Below, piece after piece: positions 43,761-45,522 of a stretch of 45,522 nt of DNA (position 1 is the first letter of the stretch; every line of letters starts with the position of its first letter). The notes beneath the pieces are model-generated. The model did not search any database, was not told the origin of the DNA, and saw only the letters and a program-made list of their open reading frames with translations. The stretch covers positions 1 through 45,522 of the forward strand of contig JABANP010000433.1 in the NCBI GenBank assembly GCA_013115135.1. Direction: 5' to 3'. Position numbers and translations under genes: made by a program. The DNA comes from Perkinsus olseni (taxonomy: Eukaryota > Perkinsozoa > Perkinsida > Perkinsidae).

Positions 43761-45194
43761 TGATGCGTACTCGTTGCCGTGGCCTTCCTGGACGAAGGGG
43801 AACTCCTGCGACCGTAATCCGAGTCGGCCCGCATTGGGAAACTCAAATGATGGCACAAGTTCCCCGTGATAACCGCTTGGAGCACCAGGCTTGGTGCGTG
43901 AGCCAGCGTTCGAGAGCCGTAAAAACCGATCCGCGTAGCGTAGGGGGTATTCGGGCTTAGTCTCCACAAAATAAGCAGGCTCATCCCGACGTCCACTGTA
44001 ACACTGAACCCTTGTTCGGGTCAGGAGAGGGCGTGAGCATAATATGGGGTCTCAGTCGTGGTCTCAATATGTAGATTATTGCATAGGTCAGACTCTGATG
44101 ATTAGCCGTACTGTCGAAACCGGAGGAGGAATGATCGTCCGAGAGCCGCCGAGAACTCGAGTCCCGAGAACTGTGACATGTGGCATCCTCAGGCACTCTT
44201 CTGATCTCTGAAATTACGTGGGCAAGTTCAAAGCTCGACTGAGAAGAAGACCAAGTTGTGAGATGGGAACGATACCTGAGTGTTAGCATGATCAACGATT
44301 CCAACCAATTTCGAACAAGTCTTGAGTTCGTTGAGCAGGAGAGAGTCACCACGGCAGCACGCGTCGTGAGTGAGGTGGCCAGTAATGAGTTCCTCCGTTA
44401 GCCTGACACCTTTCAAGATGTACTTCTCAAATTGACTGTGAATTGAACCTCATTTCGCTGATAGCGGACGTCGTGAATTCCAGCGCGTTCCCAGTCTTAC
44501 GACGTAAGACTTACGTTGAAAAAAATTTCCACACATTAGCGATCGTGATTTTAACTACCGCACTGAGCAGAAAACCGGCCGAAAAAGGACAGGAAACAGA
44601 GGGCGCGTGAGTTGAATCCCGAATAACCGAGTTGGACTAAATTCGGTTACGGAGGAAGCTCAGCGCCCTTCGGTTCGTCTCAGTACTGTCCAACGCAAAG
44701 CGAGGACGCCCACAATCAACAATCAACAAAGTCCATGAGTTCGGTTGAACATGGGCACGGTAGCGATATAGTTCTGCTTCTTCCGAATCCTGCAACGACG
44801 CCTGCGGATTGAACACAAACGAAGAACGATACAGGGTCTATCAGAAGAATCCGATTCTCGGATGGAATGGTATTGGGAACTTCTCGGGTGTCTCGGTGTC
44901 CCTCTTCGGGAGAAACATGCTGGGCCAGTGCTTAGCCAAGGCGTAGGCACCTAGTCACAGCGACAGTCGAGCTCTGGCATGTTCGGAGGGTACCCAGTGG
45001 GTACTACCCACCTATCTTATCTTCAAGGTGTCGTGGGACTATTGTAGGCAAGGCACGCGAGCCCTCAGTCCTGGCCGCGGTATAGGTAGGGTGGACATCA
45101 GCCGCTAGCAGTATTGGACTCGACCGTGATCGGGCGAGAGTCTGACCAACGGTGCCCAATAAAGTGACGGCAGATTAGAAGTCTCGCGACTCAC
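43761..45194. other. No firm gene
   Basis: Minus-strand frames at 44352-43981 and 44950-44723 have some length but low protein character. The first exons of the coiled-coil gene to the left may lie in 43760-44420. Near 44990-45015 there is a short inverted repeat around GGTACCCAGTGGGTACTACCC. Confidence 0.35.
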
Positions 45195-45254
45195 TCAGCT
45201 TCAGAGAGTCACTGGGTTATGAGCCCAACACGCTATCCACTGCGCCAAGCTGCT
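45195..45254 (-). pseudogene. Truncated tRNA-Met-like sequence (CAU)
   Basis: The minus strand begins AGCAGCTTGGCGCAGTGGAT, as in eukaryotic tRNA-Met, with a good D arm and the anticodon arm TGGG-CTCATAA-CCCA (anticodon CAT). The rest does not form a T arm, and only AGCTG is left of the 3' acceptor strand. The 3' quarter is lost or replaced, so this is probably a pseudogene. Confidence 0.6.
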
Positions 45255-45331
45255 TTGACGGTATAATATGCTTTTGGCACCCATAAGGAGGTTGTTGCTA
45301 ATAGTTCGAGTGTATGTCCAGCTGACGCCTA

Positions 45332-45403
45332 TGCACCGTCCGGGAATTGAACCCGGACCATCTGCTTGGAAGGCAGATATCCTAACCATTAGACCAAGGG
45401 TGG
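45332..45403 (-). tRNA. tRNA-Gly (UCC), acceptor stem imperfect
   Basis: The anticodon arm TCTGC-CTTCCAA-GCAGA and T arm CCGGG-TTCAATT-CCCGG are perfect, and the D arm is acceptable. The anticodon is TCC. The acceptor pairs CCACCCT with ACGGTGC, leaving C-C mismatches at positions 1-72 and 6-67. The 5' end lies directly against the polypurine repeat (a C-rich tract on this strand), so its first bases may be altered or mis-assembled. Confidence 0.75.
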
Positions 45404-45522
45404 GGGAAAAATCGAGAAAAGAGAGGGGAAAAGAAGAAAAGGAGGAAAAAGGGGGAAAGGAGAAGGAAAAAAGAGGGGGAAAAGGAGGAAGAAGAAAGGA
45501 AGGAAGAGGAAGAAAAAGGAGG
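45404..45522. repeat. Polypurine simple repeat, right edge
   Basis: Same A/G-only type and orientation as 1-165, including an identical 18-base string (45408-45425 against 1-18). No coding potential. Confidence 0.9.

Noticed and set aside
1..45522. Prokaryotic or viral origin, CRISPR arrays, integrases
   Set aside because: Spliced genes, an intron-containing tRNA-Tyr and the LRRC23- and RCC1-like proteins show a eukaryotic nuclear locus. No regularly spaced repeats, phage genes or transposase frames were seen.

Overview
This window looks like nuclear DNA of an intron-dense, flagellated protist. An alveolate such as Perkinsus fits best, but that is an inference from gene style; I found no spliced leader or other decisive marker. 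Base composition is near 50% GC. Most genes are split by short GT-AG introns (about 45-600 nt), so long open frames are rare. Exon models were built by hand from splice sites, phase agreement and protein periodicity. Those where every phase closes are given firm coordinates; others are spans with listed exons.

Layout. 1-165: polypurine simple repeat. About 1.0-10.3 kb: two minus-strand multi-exon genes for helical/coiled-coil proteins, separated by a plus-strand tRNA-Tyr with an 8-nt intron; a tRNA-Gly-sized gap follows that holds tRNA-Gln. 10.7-12.3 kb: an intronless METTL24-like methyltransferase with a second, degenerate copy of its domain at the N-terminus. 12.5-15.0 kb: a minus-strand multi-exon gene of unknown function. 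15.5-24.2 kb: a tandem duplication of a cluster of unrecognised genes. Each copy has a secreted-protein gene (here 'P', five exons, 276 and 285 aa), a second short signal-peptide gene ('Q') and a weaker plus-strand frame ('R') divergent from P. One copy carries an internal inversion and about 1.1 kb of extra DNA. 26.7-27.7 kb: an RCC1-repeat gene (partial). 29.0-32.0 kb: a complete LRRC23-like radial-spoke protein gene (361 aa, eleven coding exons). 32.1-34.2 kb: small plus-strand genes of unknown function. 35.8-37.3 kb: an intronless POT/PTR2 peptide transporter. 38.4-39.1 kb: a four-exon 191-aa gene of unknown function. 40.0-43.8 kb: a third minus-strand coiled-coil gene. 45.2-45.4 kb: a truncated tRNA-Met-like sequence and tRNA-Gly, then the same polypurine repeat as at the left edge.

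How the genes relate: there is no operon logic here. The LRRC23-like gene and the three coiled-coil genes suggest a cell with a motile axoneme and large filamentous or scaffold proteins. The P/Q/R cluster is the most novel part: a young, rearranged tandem family of predicted secreted proteins that I cannot match to any known family. Its pattern of conservation argues that both P copies are functional.
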